Numbered from the stretch's first letter, positions 41,455-50,498 are shown. The stretch is 64,000 nucleotides of DNA from Paenibacillus tepidiphilus (GCF_008635795.1 NZ_VWRQ01000030.1:1-64000); one strand, 5' to 3'. Notes: generated from the sequence alone by a model not told the origin. A program made the numbers and translations.

Positions 41455-42078
41455 ATGAAAGGTATCTTGGGAAAAAAACTCGGTATGACTCAAGTGTTCA
41501 CTCCGGAAGGTAACGTGGTAGCTGTTACTGTTATCGAAGCTGGTCCTTGTGTGGTACTGCAAAAGAAAGACCTGAACACAGACGGATATGAAGCGGTACA
41601 GCTCGGTTTCTCCGACAAGAAAGAAAGCCGCTCCAACAAGCCTGAACAAGGTCACGCCAAAAAGGCAAATGCAACACCTAAGCGCTACGTTCGCGAAATT
41701 CGCGGTGTTGACCTCGGGTCCCTCGAGGTTGGACAAGAGCTGAAGGCTGACATTTTCGCAGAAGGCGAATTTGTTGACGTAACCGGCACAACCAAGGGCA
41801 AAGGCTTCCAAGGCGTTATCAAGCGTTGGGGACAAAGCCGCGGACCAATGGCTCACGGCTCCCGTTATCACAGAAGACCGGGTTCCATGGGTTCCATCCA
41901 AGCTAACCGTGTTCCTAAGGGCAAACGCCTGCCAGGACATATGGGTCATACGACTGTAACGGTTCAAAAGCTGGAAATCATCCGTGTGGACGTAGAACGC
42001 AATGTGCTGCTCGTTAAAGGTGCTATTCCAGGCCCTAAGAACAGCTTCGTGAAAGTAAGAGAAACCGTTAAGAAATAA
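41455..42078 (+). CDS. rplC: 50S ribosomal protein L3
   Basis: The 207-residue L3 helps form the peptidyl transferase centre surroundings. It begins MKGILGKKLGMTQVFTPEGN and has the long central loop RWGQSRGPMAHGSRYHRRPG near 125-145. AGAGGTG precedes the ATG, 42 bp after rpsJ. Confidence 0.97.
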   Translation: MKGILGKKLGMTQVFTPEGNVVAVTVIEAGPCVVLQKKDLNTDGYEAVQLGFSDKKESRSNKPEQGHAKKANATPKRYVREIRGVDLGSLEVGQELKADIFAEGEFVDVTGTTKGKGFQGVIKRWGQSRGPMAHGSRYHRRPGSMGSIQANRVPKGKRLPGHMGHTTVTVQKLEIIRVDVERNVLLVKGAIPGPKNSFVKVRETVKK

Positions 42079-42103
42079 CTATTGCAGAAAGGAGGAACAT
42101 GAA

Positions 42104-42727
42104 ATGCCAAAAGTAACACTTTTTAATATCAGCGGCAACGAAGTGGGCGAAGTTGAACTGAGCGACACAGTATTCGGTATTGAACCGAATGTGCATGTAA
42201 TGCATGAAGCTGTGCTGCTGCAGAGAGCATCCCTGCGCCGCGGTACTCATAAAGTTAAAGGACGTTCTGAAGTTCGTGGCGGCGGACGTAAGCCTTGGAA
42301 ACAAAAAGGTACAGGTCGCGCTCGTCAAGGCTCCATTCGTTCTCCACAATGGAAAGGCGGCGGCGTTGTCTTCGGACCAACTCCACGCAGCTATTCCTGG
42401 AAACTGCCTAAGAAGGTTCGCCGTCTGGCCATCAAATCCGCACTCTCCTCGAAAGTGCTTGAACAAGATATCATTGTTCTTGACAGCCTGACACTGAATG
42501 CTCCGAAGACGAAAGATTTCGTAGCTATTCTGAACAATCTGAAGGTTGGCAGCAAAGCGCTCGTTGTGGCTCCTGCTTACGACGATAACGTTGCTCTTTC
42601 CGCCCGTAACATCCCTGGCGTGAAATTTGTAGCGGCTGACGGCATCAATGTTCTTGATGTGCTGACGCACGACAAACTGATCATCACCAAGGAAGCAGTA
42701 CAGAAGGTAGAGGAGGTGTTCGCGTAA
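42104..42727 (+). CDS. rplD: 50S ribosomal protein L4
   Basis: The 207-residue L4 extends a loop (about 45-95, RGGGRKPWKQKGTGRARQGS) into the exit tunnel. AAAGGAGG precedes the ATG. Its TAA overlaps the rplW ATG (TAATG), indicating translational coupling. In E. coli L4 regulates this operon, but no comparable leader is recognisable here. Confidence 0.97.
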   Translation: MPKVTLFNISGNEVGEVELSDTVFGIEPNVHVMHEAVLLQRASLRRGTHKVKGRSEVRGGGRKPWKQKGTGRARQGSIRSPQWKGGGVVFGPTPRSYSWKLPKKVRRLAIKSALSSKVLEQDIIVLDSLTLNAPKTKDFVAILNNLKVGSKALVVAPAYDDNVALSARNIPGVKFVAADGINVLDVLTHDKLIITKEAVQKVEEVFA

Positions 42728-43020
42728 TGAAAGATCCTCGTGATATTATCAAACGTCCGGTGATTACGGAACGCACATCCGACTATATGAGCGAATTGAA
42801 ATACGCTTTTGAAGTGGACATTCGTGCCAACAAAACCGAAATCAAGCAAGCCGTTGAGGCTATCTTTAAAGTAAAAGTAGTTAGTGTGAACACTATGCGC
42901 GTACCTGGCAAGCTGAAACGCTACGGCAGATACTCCGGATACACTCCAGAGTGGAAGAAAGCCATCGTGAAGCTCAGCCCGGACAGCAAGCCGCTCGAAT
43001 TTTTTGAAGCGGTAGAATAA
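42727..43020 (+). CDS. rplW: 50S ribosomal protein L23
   Basis: The 97-residue L23 sits at the tunnel exit and docks trigger factor and SRP. It begins MKDPRDIIKRPVITERTSDY. The start overlaps the rplD stop, with GAGGAGGTG inside the end of rplD. Confidence 0.96.
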   Translation: MKDPRDIIKRPVITERTSDYMSELKYAFEVDIRANKTEIKQAVEAIFKVKVVSVNTMRVPGKLKRYGRYSGYTPEWKKAIVKLSPDSKPLEFFEAVE

Positions 43021-43047
43021 TACTCTTGAAGTAAGGAGGGAACTTAA

Positions 43048-43878
43048 GTGCCAATCAAAAAGTACAAACCGACCTCTCCGGCAAGACGCGCTATGTCCGT
43101 GTCTACGTTTGAAGAAATCACAACAAACCAGCCTGAGAAATCGTTGCTTGCGCCGCTGAGCAAGAAAGCCGGCCGCAACAACCAAGGTAAAATTACGGTT
43201 CGTCACCATGGCGGCGGACACAAGCGTAAATACCGTATCATCGACTTCAAGCGGACGAAAGACGGCATACCAGGTACCGTTGCTACGATCGAGTATGACC
43301 CGAACCGTACGTCCAACATCGCTTTGATCAACTATGCCGACGGAGAGAAACGTTACATCCTCGCTCCTAAAGGACTCAAAGTTGGGGATAAAGTGGAATC
43401 CGGACCTAGCGCCGACATCAAAATCGGCAACAGCCTTCCTCTGGAAAACATTCCGGTAGGTACAGTTATCCACAACATCGAGCTGAAACCAGGCAAAGGC
43501 GGACAATTGGTGCGCGCTGCCGGTACAGAAGCTCAGCTTCTTGGTAAAGAAGAAAAATACGTTTCCGTTCGTCTGACTTCCGGCGAAGTACGCAGAATCC
43601 TGAGCGTATGCCGTGCGACAATCGGTTCCGTAGGCAACGAAGACCATGAATTGATAAAGATCGGTAAAGCCGGTCGCAGCCGCTGGCTGGGTCAACGTCC
43701 TGAAGTTCGCGGGGTAGTAATGAACCCTAACGATCACCCACACGGTGGTGGTGAAGGCCGCGCTCCTATCGGACGCAAATCGCCTATGTCTCCTTGGGGC
43801 AAACCAACCCTTGGTTACAAAACCCGTAAGAAAAACAAGGCATCTGATAAATATATCGTTCGCCGCCGCACGAAATAA
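43048..43878 (+). CDS. rplB: 50S ribosomal protein L2
   Basis: The 276-residue L2 is needed for subunit joining and peptidyl transfer. It starts at GTG after AAGGAGGG and holds the conserved GRNNQGKITVRHHGGGHKRK and the NPNDHPHGGGEGRAPIG block with the key His near 230. A 78-bp spacer with two alternative hairpins follows. Confidence 0.97.
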   Translation: MPIKKYKPTSPARRAMSVSTFEEITTNQPEKSLLAPLSKKAGRNNQGKITVRHHGGGHKRKYRIIDFKRTKDGIPGTVATIEYDPNRTSNIALINYADGEKRYILAPKGLKVGDKVESGPSADIKIGNSLPLENIPVGTVIHNIELKPGKGGQLVRAAGTEAQLLGKEEKYVSVRLTSGEVRRILSVCRATIGSVGNEDHELIKIGKAGRSRWLGQRPEVRGVVMNPNDHPHGGGEGRAPIGRKSPMSPWGKPTLGYKTRKKNKASDKYIVRRRTK

Positions 43879-43921
43879 GACGCTTCTAGCAAGTTAGGAT
43901 AGCGCGAAGCGTCGTTTCGCG
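43879..43921 (+). other. mutually exclusive hairpins between rplB and rpsS
   Basis: GACGCTTC (43879-43886) can pair with GAAGCGTC (43906-43913). Alternatively CGCGAA (43903-43908) can pair with TTCGCG (43916-43921), followed by GTTTG. The two stems share bases, so only one can form at a time. Such an arrangement within the operon could tune downstream expression, but no ligand is evident. Confidence 0.45.
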
Positions 43922-43956
43922 GTTTGAAAGAACCGGAATGAAGGGAGGATTTACAC

Positions 43957-44235
43957 ATGGGTCGCAGTTTAAAGAAGGGGCCGTTCATTGATGGCTACCT
44001 GCTGAAAAAAGTTGAGGAACTGAACGCGACAGACAAGAAAGTCGTGGTGAAAACCTGGTCCCGTCGCTCAACGATTTTCCCTCAGTTTATCGGACATACG
44101 TTTGGTGTATATGACGGCCGTAAGCACGTGCCTGTATACGTAACGGAAGACATGGTAGGTCACAAGTTGGGCGAGTTCGCGCCAACACGTACTTACAAAG
44201 GCCATGCGAATGACGATAAGAAAACAAGAAGATAA
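43957..44235 (+). CDS. rpsS: 30S ribosomal protein S19
   Basis: The 92-residue S19 lies in the 30S head. It starts MGRSLKKGPFIDGYLLKKVE and contains WSRRSTIFPQFIGHTFGVYD. GAAGGGAGG precedes the ATG. It follows the hairpin-rich spacer after rplB. Confidence 0.97.
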   Translation: MGRSLKKGPFIDGYLLKKVEELNATDKKVVVKTWSRRSTIFPQFIGHTFGVYDGRKHVPVYVTEDMVGHKLGEFAPTRTYKGHANDDKKTRR

Positions 44236-44269
44236 TTAACAGGTCTTCGTTTGAGAGGAGGGTAAACAC

Positions 44270-44602
44270 ATGGAAGCAAAAGCGCACGCTAGATCGGTGC
44301 GGATTTCTGCCCGTAAAGCGAAACTGGTTGTTGACCTGATTCGCGGCAAGCAGGTTGGGGAAGCAATCGCTATTCTTCGCCACACTCCGAAATCCGCTTC
44401 TCCGGTAGTTGAAAAGCTGCTCAACTCGGCTATTGCCAATGCTGAGCACAACTACTCCATGGACGTGAACAATTTGTTCATTAGCGAAATTTTCGTTAAC
44501 CAAGGTCCAACAATGAAACGTTTCCGCCCGCGCGCGATGGGTCGCGCCAGCCGGATCAATAAACGCACCAGCCACATTACTTTGGTGGTATCCGAGAAAT
44601 AA
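44270..44602 (+). CDS. rplV: 50S ribosomal protein L22
   Basis: The 110-residue L22 lines the exit tunnel. Its beta-hairpin (GPTMKRFRPRAMGRASRINK, about 84-103) is typical and shows no deletion of the macrolide-resistance type. GAGAGGAGGG precedes the ATG. Confidence 0.97.
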   Translation: MEAKAHARSVRISARKAKLVVDLIRGKQVGEAIAILRHTPKSASPVVEKLLNSAIANAEHNYSMDVNNLFISEIFVNQGPTMKRFRPRAMGRASRINKRTSHITLVVSEK

Positions 44603-44615
44603 GGAGGGATAACTA

Positions 44616-45281
44616 GTGGGTCAAAAGGTTAATCCAGTCGGACTCCGGATCGGTATCATTCGCGATTGGGAATCCAAATGGTATGCAGGCAAAGATTTCG
44701 GGACACTCTTGATGGAAGACGTCAAAATCCGTGAATACCTTAAAGGCAAATTGAAGGATTCCGCAGTTTCCCGCATCGAGATCGAAAGAGCGGCAAGCCG
44801 CGTGAATGTTACCATTCACACTGCCAAGCCAGGTATGGTAATCGGTAAAGGCGGCGCTGAAGTTGAAGTGCTGCGCAGCGCGGTTACAGCAATTGCCGGC
44901 GGCAAGAAAGTACACATCAACATCAATGAAATCAAGCACCCTGAACTGGACGCTATCCTGGTTGCTGAGAGCATTGCACAACAGCTGGAGCGCCGTGTAT
45001 CGTTCCGTCGTGCACTGAAGCAAGCGATCCAAAGAACTATGCGCTCCGGTGCAAAGGGAATCAAAACTCAAGTTGGCGGACGTCTTGGCGGTGCCGAAAT
45101 CGCCCGTTCAGAAGGATATAGCGAAGGAACAGTTCCACTTCATACGCTTCGTGCCGATATCGACTACGGAACGGCTGAAGCCCATACAACTTACGGCCGT
45201 ATCGGTGTAAAAGTATGGATCTACCGTGGAGAAGTTCTTCCCCCAGCTAAGAAACAAGCTGCTCAGGAAGGAGGCAACTAA
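44616..45281 (+). CDS. rpsC: 30S ribosomal protein S3
   Basis: The 221-residue S3 has an N-terminal KH domain (MVIGKGGAEVEVLRSAV near 69-85) at the mRNA entry site. It starts at GTG after AAGGAGGG and begins GQKVNPVGLRIGIIRDWESK. The end of the gene carries the rplP ribosome binding site. Confidence 0.97.
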   Translation: MGQKVNPVGLRIGIIRDWESKWYAGKDFGTLLMEDVKIREYLKGKLKDSAVSRIEIERAASRVNVTIHTAKPGMVIGKGGAEVEVLRSAVTAIAGGKKVHININEIKHPELDAILVAESIAQQLERRVSFRRALKQAIQRTMRSGAKGIKTQVGGRLGGAEIARSEGYSEGTVPLHTLRADIDYGTAEAHTTYGRIGVKVWIYRGEVLPPAKKQAAQEGGN

Positions 45282-45283
45282 TC

Positions 45284-45718
45284 ATGTTGGTACCAAAGCG
45301 CGTTAAACACCGCAAGCAACAGCGCGGTCACATGAAGGGTATGGCAAAAGGCGGTACTGAGCTGAACTTCGGCGAATTCGGCCTGCAGGCTCTGGAACCA
45401 TCCTGGATCACCAACCGTCAGATCGAAGCTGCCCGTATTGCGATGACCCGTTACATCAAACGTGGCGGTAAAGTATGGATCAAGATTTTCCCTGACAAGC
45501 CAATCACTCAGAAGCCTCTTGAGGTTCGTATGGGTAGTGGTAAAGGTAACGTAGAGAAGTGGGTAGCGGTTGTTAAACCGGGCAAGATTATGTTCGAACT
45601 CGGAGGCGTATCGGAAGAAATCGCTCGTGAAGCGATGCGTCTTGCTGCTCACAAGCTTCCTGTTAAGACTAAGTTTGTGAAACGTGAAGAATTGGGTGGT
45701 GAAGCAAATGAAAGCTAA
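45284..45718 (+). CDS. rplP: 50S ribosomal protein L16
   Basis: The 144-residue L16 binds near the A site. It begins MLVPKRVKHRKQQRGHMKGM and contains GKGNVEKWVAVVKPGKIMFE. It starts 2 bp after rpsC and overlaps the start of rpmC by 11 bp, so three genes are closely coupled. Confidence 0.97.
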   Translation: MLVPKRVKHRKQQRGHMKGMAKGGTELNFGEFGLQALEPSWITNRQIEAARIAMTRYIKRGGKVWIKIFPDKPITQKPLEVRMGSGKGNVEKWVAVVKPGKIMFELGGVSEEIAREAMRLAAHKLPVKTKFVKREELGGEANES

Positions 45719-45905
45719 TGAACTTCGCAACTTAACCACTGCCGAGATTGAACAAAAGATCGCGGGCTTCAAAGAAGAACTCTTCAATCTCCGTTTCCAA
45801 CTGGCTACGGGCCAGCTGGATAACCCGACTCGGATTCGTGATGTGCGCAAGGAAATAGCTCGTGCTAAAACCGTTATCCATGAAAGAGTACTTGGCATTA
45901 GTTAA
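45708..45905 (+). CDS. rpmC: 50S ribosomal protein L29
   Basis: The 65-residue L29 lies near the tunnel exit. It begins MKANELRNLTTAEIEQKIAG and is an all-helical hairpin. The ATG at 45708, after GGTGG, lies inside the 3' end of rplP; the open frame starts a little upstream but family length fits this start. Confidence 0.95.
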   Translation: MKANELRNLTTAEIEQKIAGFKEELFNLRFQLATGQLDNPTRIRDVRKEIARAKTVIHERVLGIS

Positions 45906-45947
45906 GCGAGGCCGGATGTAGATCCGTAATCAGGAAGGAGGCTAACT

Positions 45948-46214
45948 ATGAGCGAAGAACGCAACGCACGTAAAGTGCAAATCGGCAAAGTGGTCAGCGA
46001 CAAAATGGATAAAACCATCGTAATTGCTGTGGAAACATATAAGAAGCATGACCTGTACCACAAACGCATCAAGTCCACGAAGAAATTCAAGGCACATGAT
46101 GAAGAGAACATTGCGAAAATTGGTGACACCGTGAAAATCATGGAAACTCGTCCGCTCTCCAAGGACAAACGCTGGAGATTGGTCGAAGTGGTTGAAAAAG
46201 CGGTTATCATCTAA
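45948..46214 (+). CDS. rpsQ: 30S ribosomal protein S17
   Basis: The 88-residue S17 is an OB-fold 16S binder. GKVVSDKMDKTIVIAVETYK is the family signature, and IGDTVKIMETRPLSKDKRWR follows. GGAAGGAGG precedes the ATG. Confidence 0.97.
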   Translation: MSEERNARKVQIGKVVSDKMDKTIVIAVETYKKHDLYHKRIKSTKKFKAHDEENIAKIGDTVKIMETRPLSKDKRWRLVEVVEKAVII

Positions 46215-46252
46215 GATAATCTGATAGTTTTTCCGGAAGGAGGAAAATAATA

Positions 46253-46621
46253 ATGATTCAACCATTTACACGTTTACATGTGGCTGACAACTCTGGTGCG
46301 AAGGAACTGATGTGTATCCGCGTACTGGGTGGTACTGGACGCCGTACAGCGGCTATCGGTGACTTGATCGTTTGCTCTGTCAAACAAGCAACACCAGGCG
46401 GCGTTGTCAAAAAAGGTGATGTAGTTAAAGCGGTGGTTGTTCGCACTAAGCGTTCGGTACGCCGTAAGGACGGTTCTTACATTGCTTTCGACGAAAACGC
46501 AGCTGTTATCGTTAAAGAAGACAGAAGCCCGCGCGGAACACGTATTTTCGGACCAGTTGCTCGCGAACTCCGCGATAAAGACTACATGAAGATCGTTTCC
46601 TTGGCACCGGAAGTAATCTAA
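46253..46621 (+). CDS. rplN: 50S ribosomal protein L14
   Basis: The 122-residue L14 contacts the 30S subunit at a bridge. It begins MIQPFTRLHVADNSGAKELM and keeps the GSYIAFDENAAVIV motif. GGAAGGAGG precedes the ATG. Confidence 0.97.
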   Translation: MIQPFTRLHVADNSGAKELMCIRVLGGTGRRTAAIGDLIVCSVKQATPGGVVKKGDVVKAVVVRTKRSVRRKDGSYIAFDENAAVIVKEDRSPRGTRIFGPVARELRDKDYMKIVSLAPEVI

Positions 46622-46673
46622 ACCGCCCCAAAAAGTGATCGTGCCCCAAACAGTGTCATAGGAGGTGTAATGA

Positions 46674-47027
46674 ATGCCTAGAGTGAAAAAAGTTCTGGAA
46701 TCCCATAGCAATCAACTGCACGTGAAAAAAGACGATGTGGTGATCGTGATCAGCGGGAAGGACAAAGGTAAAAAAGGCCGTGTCATCGCTGCATACCCTC
46801 GTGAAAACCGCGTGCTGGTGGAAGGCGTAAATATGGTGAAGAAACACCAGAAGCCGAACCAGATGAATCCGCAAGGCGGAATCATCGAGCAGGAAGCTCC
46901 AATCCATGTGTCCAACGTAATGCACGTAGATCCGAAGAGCGGTAAGGTTACACGTATCGGATACAAAGTGCTCGACAACGGAAACAAGGTTCGCGTAGCG
47001 AAAAGATCCGGAGAGATTATCGACTAA
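46674..47027 (+). CDS. rplX: 50S ribosomal protein L24
   Basis: The 117-residue L24 is an assembly initiator. Its KOW motif is seen in KKDDVVIVISGKDKGKKGRV (about 18-37). ATAGGAGGTG precedes the ATG. At 117 residues it is slightly longer than the Bacillus protein owing to its N-terminal segment. Confidence 0.96.
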   Translation: MPRVKKVLESHSNQLHVKKDDVVIVISGKDKGKKGRVIAAYPRENRVLVEGVNMVKKHQKPNQMNPQGGIIEQEAPIHVSNVMHVDPKSGKVTRIGYKVLDNGNKVRVAKRSGEIID

Positions 47028-47057
47028 TATAGTCCTTAAGAAAGGAGGCTAATCTTC

Positions 47058-47600
47058 ATGGCAGCAAGAATGAAAGAACGGTATTTGAACGAAATTACTC
47101 CTGCGCTGATGCAGAAGTTTAACTATACCACTGTTATGCAAGTACCTAAGATCGAGAAAGTGGTCATCAACATGGGTGTGGGTGACGCTGTTCAGAACTC
47201 CAAAGTGCTTGACTCTGCAGTGAACGACATGCAATTGATCTCTGGCCAAAAGCCGGTTATCACCAGAGCTAAGAAATCCATCGCCGGTTTCAAACTGCGC
47301 GAGAACATGCCGATCGGGGTTAAAGTAACACTGCGCGGTGAACGCATGTATTACTTCCTGGACAAATTGTTCAACGTAACGCTTCCACGCGTTCGTGACT
47401 TCCGCGGTGTATCGACCAAAGCCTTTGACGGCCGCGGCAACTACACACTGGGTCTGAAAGAACAACTGATCTTCCCGGAAATCGAGTATGACAAAGTAGA
47501 TAAAGTCCGCGGTATGGACATTGTTATCGTAACGACCGCCAAGTCGGATGAGGAATCCCGCGAGCTGCTGAATCAGCTGGGAATGCCTTTCGCCAAGTAA
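47058..47600 (+). CDS. rplE: 50S ribosomal protein L5
   Basis: The 180-residue L5 binds 5S rRNA and contacts the P-site tRNA. VVINMGVGDAVQNSKVLD and the RGVSTKAFDGRGNYTLGLKE segment are diagnostic. AAAGGAGG precedes the ATG. Confidence 0.97.
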   Translation: MAARMKERYLNEITPALMQKFNYTTVMQVPKIEKVVINMGVGDAVQNSKVLDSAVNDMQLISGQKPVITRAKKSIAGFKLRENMPIGVKVTLRGERMYYFLDKLFNVTLPRVRDFRGVSTKAFDGRGNYTLGLKEQLIFPEIEYDKVDKVRGMDIVIVTTAKSDEESRELLNQLGMPFAK

Positions 47601-47645
47601 GATTGATCCATTTCTCCGAAACTGTTTAGGAGGTGTCAGGCTAAA

Positions 47646-47831
47646 GTGGCAAAAACTTCGATGAAAGTTAAACAACAGCGCGAGCCTAAGTTCAAAGTGC
47701 GTGCATACACACGTTGCGAGCGTTGCGGTCGTCCACATTCGGTACTGCAAAAGTTCAAAATTTGCAGAATTTGTTTCCGTGAGTTAGCTTATAAAGGCCA
47801 GATTCCTGGCGTGAAAAAAGCAAGTTGGTAA
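47646..47831 (+). CDS. rpsN: 30S ribosomal protein S14, zinc-binding type Z
   Basis: The 61-residue short S14 has CERCGRPHSVLQKFKICRIC, giving two CxxC pairs for zinc. It starts at GTG after TTAGGAGGTG. Many Bacillota also carry a longer zinc-free paralogue elsewhere; none is in this window. Confidence 0.96.
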   Translation: MAKTSMKVKQQREPKFKVRAYTRCERCGRPHSVLQKFKICRICFRELAYKGQIPGVKKASW

Positions 47832-47863
47832 GAAGTTTATAAACGGGAAGGAGGTTTACACAC

Positions 47864-48262
47864 ATGACTATGTCTGATCCTATTGCAGATATGCTTACTC
47901 GTATTCGTAACGCCAACATCGTGCGTCACGAAACAGTAGAAATGCCTGCTTCTACTATGAAGAAACAAATCGCGGACATTCTGAAGCGTGAAGGCTTCAT
48001 CCGTGATGCGGAATTCGTTGAAGATAACAAACAAGGGATTATCCGTATTTTCCTGAAATACGGCCCGAACCAAGAGCGCGTTATCTCCGGTCTGAAGAGA
48101 ATCAGTAAGCCTGGTCTTCGCGTTTACACGAAGAGCAATGAAGTTCCTCGTGTACTCGGCGGTCTGGGCATCGCGATTATCTCCACGTCCAAGGGAGTTA
48201 TGACCGACAAGGAAGCTCGTCAATCGAAATCCGGCGGAGAAGTTGTCTGCTACGTTTGGTAA
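47864..48262 (+). CDS. rpsH: 30S ribosomal protein S8
   Basis: The 132-residue S8 is a central-domain 16S binder. It begins MTMSDPIADMLTRIRNANIV and ends with the STSKGVMTDKEARQSKSGGE segment. GGAAGGAGG lies 9 nt before the ATG. In E. coli S8 regulates the spc operon; no matching RNA site was identified here. Confidence 0.97.
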   Translation: MTMSDPIADMLTRIRNANIVRHETVEMPASTMKKQIADILKREGFIRDAEFVEDNKQGIIRIFLKYGPNQERVISGLKRISKPGLRVYTKSNEVPRVLGGLGIAIISTSKGVMTDKEARQSKSGGEVVCYVW

Positions 48263-48292
48263 TTAACGTCACAAGATAAGGAGGTGCAACAC

Positions 48293-48835
48293 ATGTCTCG
48301 TATTGGTCGCAAACCAATCGCAGTACCTAGCGGTGTGGACGTTACTGTCGACAACACCGTTATTACCGTAAAGGGCCCTAAAGGCACATTGAGTCGTGAG
48401 CTTCATAAAGACATGAAGATCACGATTGAAAATAACGAAATCAACGTTGTTCGTCCTTCGGACAACAAACTGCATCGCTCTCTTCACGGCACAACCCGCT
48501 CCGTTGTCAATAACATGGTGAGCGGTGTGACCGATGGTTTCTCGAAATCTCTGGAACTGGTTGGGGTCGGATATCGTGCAAGCAAGTCCGGAGATAAGAT
48601 CGTCCTGAACGTTGGCTACTCCCACCCGGTTGAAATTACACCGGAAGCGGGCATCGAGTTCGAAGTTCCTTCGAACACGAAGATCATCGTTAAAGGTATC
48701 GACAAGGAACGCGTTGGCGCATATGCTGCTCAAATCCGTTCCGTTCGTGAACCTGAACCGTACAAAGGCAAAGGTATCAAATATGAAGGCGAGCGTATCA
48801 TCCGTAAGGAAGGTAAAGCCGGTAAGAAGAAATAA
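48293..48835 (+). CDS. rplF: 50S ribosomal protein L6
   Basis: The 180-residue L6 lies near the sarcin-ricin loop. It begins MSRIGRKPIAVPSGVDVTVD and ends with RVGAYAAQIRSVREPEPYKG-type sequence and a basic tail. The start at 48293 follows AAGGAGGTG; the GTG within that site is not a likely start. Confidence 0.97.
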   Translation: MSRIGRKPIAVPSGVDVTVDNTVITVKGPKGTLSRELHKDMKITIENNEINVVRPSDNKLHRSLHGTTRSVVNNMVSGVTDGFSKSLELVGVGYRASKSGDKIVLNVGYSHPVEITPEAGIEFEVPSNTKIIVKGIDKERVGAYAAQIRSVREPEPYKGKGIKYEGERIIRKEGKAGKKK

Positions 48836-48922
48836 TAACGGCTCGTTTACCCGGGATAAGATACTTCTTGCATCTTAATGTGATATTGCCCACGGCAAAC
48901 TGAAGGGAGTGAAATGGAAGTC

Positions 48923-49291
48923 ATGATTACAAAAGGCGATAAGAACAAGGCTCGTCTCAAAAGACATCTGCGTGTGCGCACGAAAATCCAGGGTACTGCT
49001 GAGCGTCCACGTCTGAACGTGTTCCGTTCTTCGAAACACATCTACGCTCAACTGATCGATGACGTGAAGGGTGTTACTCTGGTATCCGCCTCCACGCAAG
49101 ATAAAGAACTGAGCGCAAACATCGGCAATGGCGGCAGCGTTGAAGCTGCAGGCAAAGTGGGTCAGCTGATCGCTGAGCGCGCTAAGGCTAACGGCCATAA
49201 GGTTGTAGTATTCGACCGCGGTGGATACTTGTACCATGGACGGATTCAAGCACTGGCTGATGCAGCTCGTGAAGCTGGTCTTGAATTCTAG
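48923..49291 (+). CDS. rplR: 50S ribosomal protein L18
   Basis: The 122-residue L18 binds 5S rRNA. The body has RTKIQGTAERPRLNVFRSSK and closes with VVFDRGGYLYHGRIQALADA. Homologues begin at MITK, so ATG 48923 is given; the in-frame ATG at 48914 is better placed relative to AAGGGAG and would add three residues. Confidence 0.93.
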   Translation: MITKGDKNKARLKRHLRVRTKIQGTAERPRLNVFRSSKHIYAQLIDDVKGVTLVSASTQDKELSANIGNGGSVEAAGKVGQLIAERAKANGHKVVVFDRGGYLYHGRIQALADAAREAGLEF

Positions 49292-49318
49292 AACAATTCT
49301 TAAAAGGAGGTTAACGAC

Positions 49319-49816
49319 TTGCGTATAGATCCGAACAGTTTAGAGCTGACAGAAAGAGTTGTACACATCAACCGTGTTGCTAAAGTTGTAAAAGGCGGAC
49401 GCCGCTTCAGCTTCAGCGCACTTGTTGTTGTGGGCGACGGCAACGGACATGTCGGTGCAGGTATCGGTAAAGCCGGCGAAGTGCCGGATGCGATCCGCAA
49501 AGGCATTGAAGACGCCAAGAAAAACCTGATCCACATTCCAATCGTTGGGACATCGATTCCTCACTTGGTTACCGGGCATTTCGGCGCAGGACGCGTGCTG
49601 CTGAAACCGGCATCCGAAGGTACTGGCGTTATTGCCGGCGGTCCTGTTCGTGCGGTGCTCGAGTTGGCAGGTATTGGCGACATTTTGACAAAATCTCTGG
49701 GTTCTTCGAATTCCATGAACATGGTCAATGCTACTCTGGAGGGACTTTCCCGCCTGAAACGCATTGAAGAGGTCGCGAAGCTTCGCGGCAAATCTGTCGA
49801 AGAATTGCGCGGTTAA
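49319..49816 (+). CDS. rpsE: 30S ribosomal protein S5
   Basis: The 165-residue S5 helps decoding fidelity. It starts at TTG after AAAAGGAGG and contains VVKGGRRFSFSALVVVGDGN (the spectinomycin-site loop is intact) and the GAGIGKAGEVPDAIRKGIE segment. Confidence 0.97.
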   Translation: MRIDPNSLELTERVVHINRVAKVVKGGRRFSFSALVVVGDGNGHVGAGIGKAGEVPDAIRKGIEDAKKNLIHIPIVGTSIPHLVTGHFGAGRVLLKPASEGTGVIAGGPVRAVLELAGIGDILTKSLGSSNSMNMVNATLEGLSRLKRIEEVAKLRGKSVEELRG

Positions 49817-49830
49817 GGAGGGGAACGTCA

Positions 49831-50016
49831 ATGGCAAAACTGCAGATTACCCTCGTTCGCAGCGTAATCGGACGTCCGGAAACACAACGTGTTACCGTTA
49901 AGACGCTCGGCCTGCGTAAGACTAACTCCACAGTGGTTCACAATGATACTCCTGCAATTCGCGGGATGATCAACAAAGTGAGCCATCTGTTGTCTGTTAC
50001 TGAAATTGAAGGCTAA
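49831..50016 (+). CDS. rpmD: 50S ribosomal protein L30
   Basis: The 61-residue L30 begins MAKLQITLVRSVIGRPETQR and has the family's LGLRKTNSTVVHNDTPAIRG. AAGGAGGGG precedes the ATG, 14 bp after rpsE. Confidence 0.96.
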   Translation: MAKLQITLVRSVIGRPETQRVTVKTLGLRKTNSTVVHNDTPAIRGMINKVSHLLSVTEIEG

Positions 50017-50057
50017 ACAGCCTACTATACATTACGAAGAATAAGGAGGTGCAAACG

Positions 50058-50498
50058 ATGAAGTTACATGAACTTGCTCCAGCTCCAGGCTCCCGCAAAG
50101 AACGCAACCGTGTAGGTCGTGGTCCAAGTAGCGGTAACGGTAAAACTTCGGGTCGCGGTCACAAAGGTCAAAACTCCCGCTCCGGCGGTGGTGTGCGTCC
50201 TGGCTTCGAAGGTGGACAAAACCCACTCTATCGTCGTCTGCCTAAACGTGGTTTCCTCAATCCTACCCGTAAAGAGTATGCGATTGTAAACCTTGAAGAT
50301 CTGAACAGCTTTGCTGAAGGAACTGAAGTGACTCCACAGTTGCTCGTTGAAACTGGTGTAGTCAAGAATTCCAAGAGCGGCATCAAGATCCTCGGCAACG
50401 GTGAGCTGACCGTAAAATTGAACGTTCAAGCAAATAAGTTCTCTCAATCTGCGGTAGAGAAAATCGAGGCTGCCGGCGGTAAAACCGAGGTGATCTAA
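50058..50498 (+). CDS. rplO: 50S ribosomal protein L15
   Basis: The 146-residue L15 is a late assembly protein. The Gly/Arg-rich N-terminus (GRGPSSGNGKTSGRGHKGQN) is typical. The start at 50058 follows AAGGAGGTG. Its last base overlaps the secY ATG. Confidence 0.97.
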   Translation: MKLHELAPAPGSRKERNRVGRGPSSGNGKTSGRGHKGQNSRSGGGVRPGFEGGQNPLYRRLPKRGFLNPTRKEYAIVNLEDLNSFAEGTEVTPQLLVETGVVKNSKSGIKILGNGELTVKLNVQANKFSQSAVEKIEAAGGKTEVI

